This document shows positions 13,398-14,171 of a stretch of 14,171 bases of DNA, in pieces. The notes beneath the pieces are model-generated. The model was not told the origin of the DNA. It worked only from the letters and a program-made list of their open reading frames with translations, and searched no databases. Each line of letters opens with the position of its first letter. Positions within the stretch are counted from its first letter, which is position 1. The position numbers and the translations under genes were made by a program. Source of the DNA: JAMXLO01 sp041487355 (lineage in GTDB: Bacteria; Pseudomonadota; Alphaproteobacteria; Acetobacterales; Acetobacteraceae); the NCBI GenBank assembly GCA_041487355.1, contig JBGPND010000134.1:1-14171 (forward strand), given 5' to 3'.

Positions 13398-13533
13398 AGA
13401 CCAGATGTTCGCCTGAGATAGGGGCGACCCGTCTCCTATGCATGAGGCTCCGCGCCGGACCATCCAGCGCAACCGTCGAAACCTGCATACTGTGAGACGG
13501 GTCGCCCCTATCTCAGGCGAACATCTGGTCTAG
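13396..13533. mobile_element. 138-bp element with perfect 40-bp inverted repeats (MITE-like)
   Basis: Arms at 13396-13435 and 13494-13533 are perfectly complementary over 40 bp, around a 58-bp centre that has a further TATGCA/TGCATA pairing near the arms. Both outer ends are CTAG. There is no transposase or open frame. Length and symmetry fit a miniature inverted-repeat element or the fused ends of a deleted insertion sequence. The perfect match suggests recent movement or active maintenance. Confidence 0.7.
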
Positions 13534-13542
13534 CGCGCGGAT

Positions 13543-14171
13543 ATGCGAGTGACCCGGTCGAACGCCGAGCTGGTCTGTCACTTCGAAAGCCTTGGCCGCG
13601 GCTGCGAGTTCGGCTTCCTGCAACGCCTGGCCGGCGCGGAGCCGATGGGCCTGTTGCGCTTTGCGGGCTTGCAACTGGGTGGTCTCGTGCGGGGACTGCG
13701 CGCGCGGTTCGCGGGGATTGCCGACCCTGACAATATGCGCCTCTCACTGGATGGCACCGAGTACCGGGTCGAAGTGGTGAACTTCGACTTTCGCTATCAT
13801 ACCGAGCTGTTCGAGGGCGACATTGCGCCGGAACAACTGCATCGCCTGGAGTGCCGCAAGCTTCGCTTCCTCGCTCACCAGTTGATCGAGGAGCTGGAGG
13901 ATCGAACCAAGATATTCGTCTATCAGCAACGCGAGCCGTCGCTGGCGCAGGACCTGATGAAGCTGCTGAGCGCACTCTCCGCCTATGGCGGGGCGACGCT
14001 GCTATGGGTGGTCGAAGCCGATGCCGCAAACGGGCCGTGGCCCCGTCGTGCGGTTCAGACCGGATCCCACGGATACACGTCGCGCGTCCGCTCCAGCGGC
14101 GTGAAGTTGTTCTTCACCGCCGGCAGCCAGTGTTCGGCCAGCTTCTCCGGCGTCCAGCCATCCAGGCGCGC
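13543..14171 (+). pseudogene. SLGxxC-type protein gene, probably truncated at the 5' end and degraded at the 3' end
   Basis: An open frame runs from the ATG at 13543 to the right edge without a stop (209 codons). Up to about residue 165 it looks like real protein: FESLGRGCEFGFLQR (14-28, Cys21), EPMGLLRFAGLQLGGLV, VEVVNFDFRYHTELF, and RKLRFLAHQLIEEL, then KIFVYQQREPSLAQDL and TLLWVVEADA. I recall similar SLGxxCEFGxxQR proteins in alphaproteobacterial surface-polysaccharide loci. The SLGxxC start also resembles DUF1796 putative papain-like cysteine peptidases, but that link is tentative. After about 14035 the translation loses family character and lies antisense to the 3' end of a reverse-strand gene. 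There is no ribosome-binding site, and an in-frame TAG at 13531 sits in the repeat end 9 nt before the ATG. A partly intact gene with a downstream stop remains possible. Confidence 0.55.
14055..14171 (-). CDS. C-terminal fragment of an unidentified gene (runs off the window)
   Basis: The reverse strand is open from the window edge to a TGA at 14057-14055, 38 residues, ending TPLERTRDVYPWDPV. Composition (LDGWTPEKLAEHWLPAVKNN, then FTPLERTRDV) is that of a normal soluble protein C-terminus, and the codons have high-GC third positions. I do not recognise the family. It converges on, and is antisense to the end of, the SLGxxC open frame, which argues that the forward frame is not coding in its last 40 or so codons. 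Confidence 0.5.
   Translation of the reverse strand, partial: ARLDGWTPEKLAEHWLPAVKNNFTPLERTRDVYPWDPV

Larger units (their letters stand above)
13044..13399. repeat. Composite repeat element bounded by CTAGTACCC/GGGTACTAG
   Basis: The block starts CTAGTACCC (13044-13052) and ends GGGTACTAG (13391-13399), exact 9-bp inverted termini. Inside are two 75-bp diverged copies (13046-13120 and 13323-13397) and a central 28-bp inverted repeat. It has no credible coding content; the 110-codon open frame across it is read from repeat sequence. The arrangement fits a non-autonomous mobile or REP-type composite element. Confidence 0.7.

Noticed and set aside
13067..13399. 110-codon open frame across the composite repeat
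   Set aside because: It is read entirely from repeat sequence, has no ribosome-binding site, and its two ends encode related peptides only because of the 75-bp direct repeats.
13046..13533. Possible CRISPR array
   Set aside because: There are only two copies of the long repeat, they are diverged, and the rest are inverted repeats. No regular short repeat-spacer pattern and no cas gene.
13046..13533. Integron attC sites or a group II intron
   Set aside because: No integrase, no recognisable attC core sites, no reverse transcriptase and no domain V-like stem. The structure is better explained by inserted repeat elements.

Overview
This window looks like chromosomal DNA from a high-GC alphaproteobacterium. 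A Rhodospirillales/Acetobacteraceae-type or Bradyrhizobium-type organism is my inference, based on very GC-rich third positions, long antisense shadow ORFs, the mix of uptake systems and acyl-CoA genes, and short palindromic intergenic repeats whose ATGGCCGG... core is frequent in that group. No rRNA, tRNA, CRISPR array, plasmid function or intact transposase gene is visible.

Region 1 (1-4496, reverse strand) is part of a peptide/nickel-class (Dpp/Opp-like) ABC import operon. It reads from right to left: a Tat-type solute-binding protein, a second Sec-type solute-binding protein, then a DppB-like permease. Palindromic repeats separate the last two genes, and the permease is followed by an odd G/C homopolymer tract rather than by an immediate second permease. 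Region 2 (4654-5823, forward strand) is a lone gene with TPR-like repeats and a DxD-containing glycosyltransferase-like domain.

Region 3 (5901-11911, reverse strand) is a catabolic acyl-CoA gene set. In transcription order it holds an NDP-forming acyl-CoA synthetase, a DUF29 protein, CoA-transferase subunits A and B, an acyl-CoA dehydrogenase and a crotonase-fold enoyl-CoA hydratase/isomerase. Gaps are 12-25 nt or overlapping except at two junctions of about 110 nt, and each of those is filled by a near-perfect palindromic repeat. A DctP-type TRAP solute-binding protein (12034-13047, forward) is divergent from the synthetase, suggesting uptake of an organic acid, its activation to a CoA thioester, and beta-oxidation-like processing. 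No thiolase, 3-hydroxyacyl-CoA dehydrogenase or TRAP membrane subunit lies in the window.

Region 4 (13044-14171) is the most unusual part. About 490 bp of nested repeats fills the gap between the TRAP gene and the next gene. A 356-bp composite (two 75-bp diverged direct repeats around a 28-bp inverted repeat) is followed by a 138-bp element with a perfect 40-bp inverted repeat. The tetranucleotide CTAG sits at all three boundaries, as expected if two mobile repeat elements inserted side by side at a CTAG target. The first boundary supplies the stop codon of the TRAP gene. The last lies 9 nt before the first ATG of a partial open frame with an SLGxxC motif, which appears to lack its own 5' signals and probably its normal 3' end. 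A reverse-strand gene C-terminus runs off the right edge.

I found no complete new system. The best candidates for follow-up are the CTAG-bounded repeat pair, the decayed SLGxxC gene, and the catabolic gene set with its embedded DUF29 protein.
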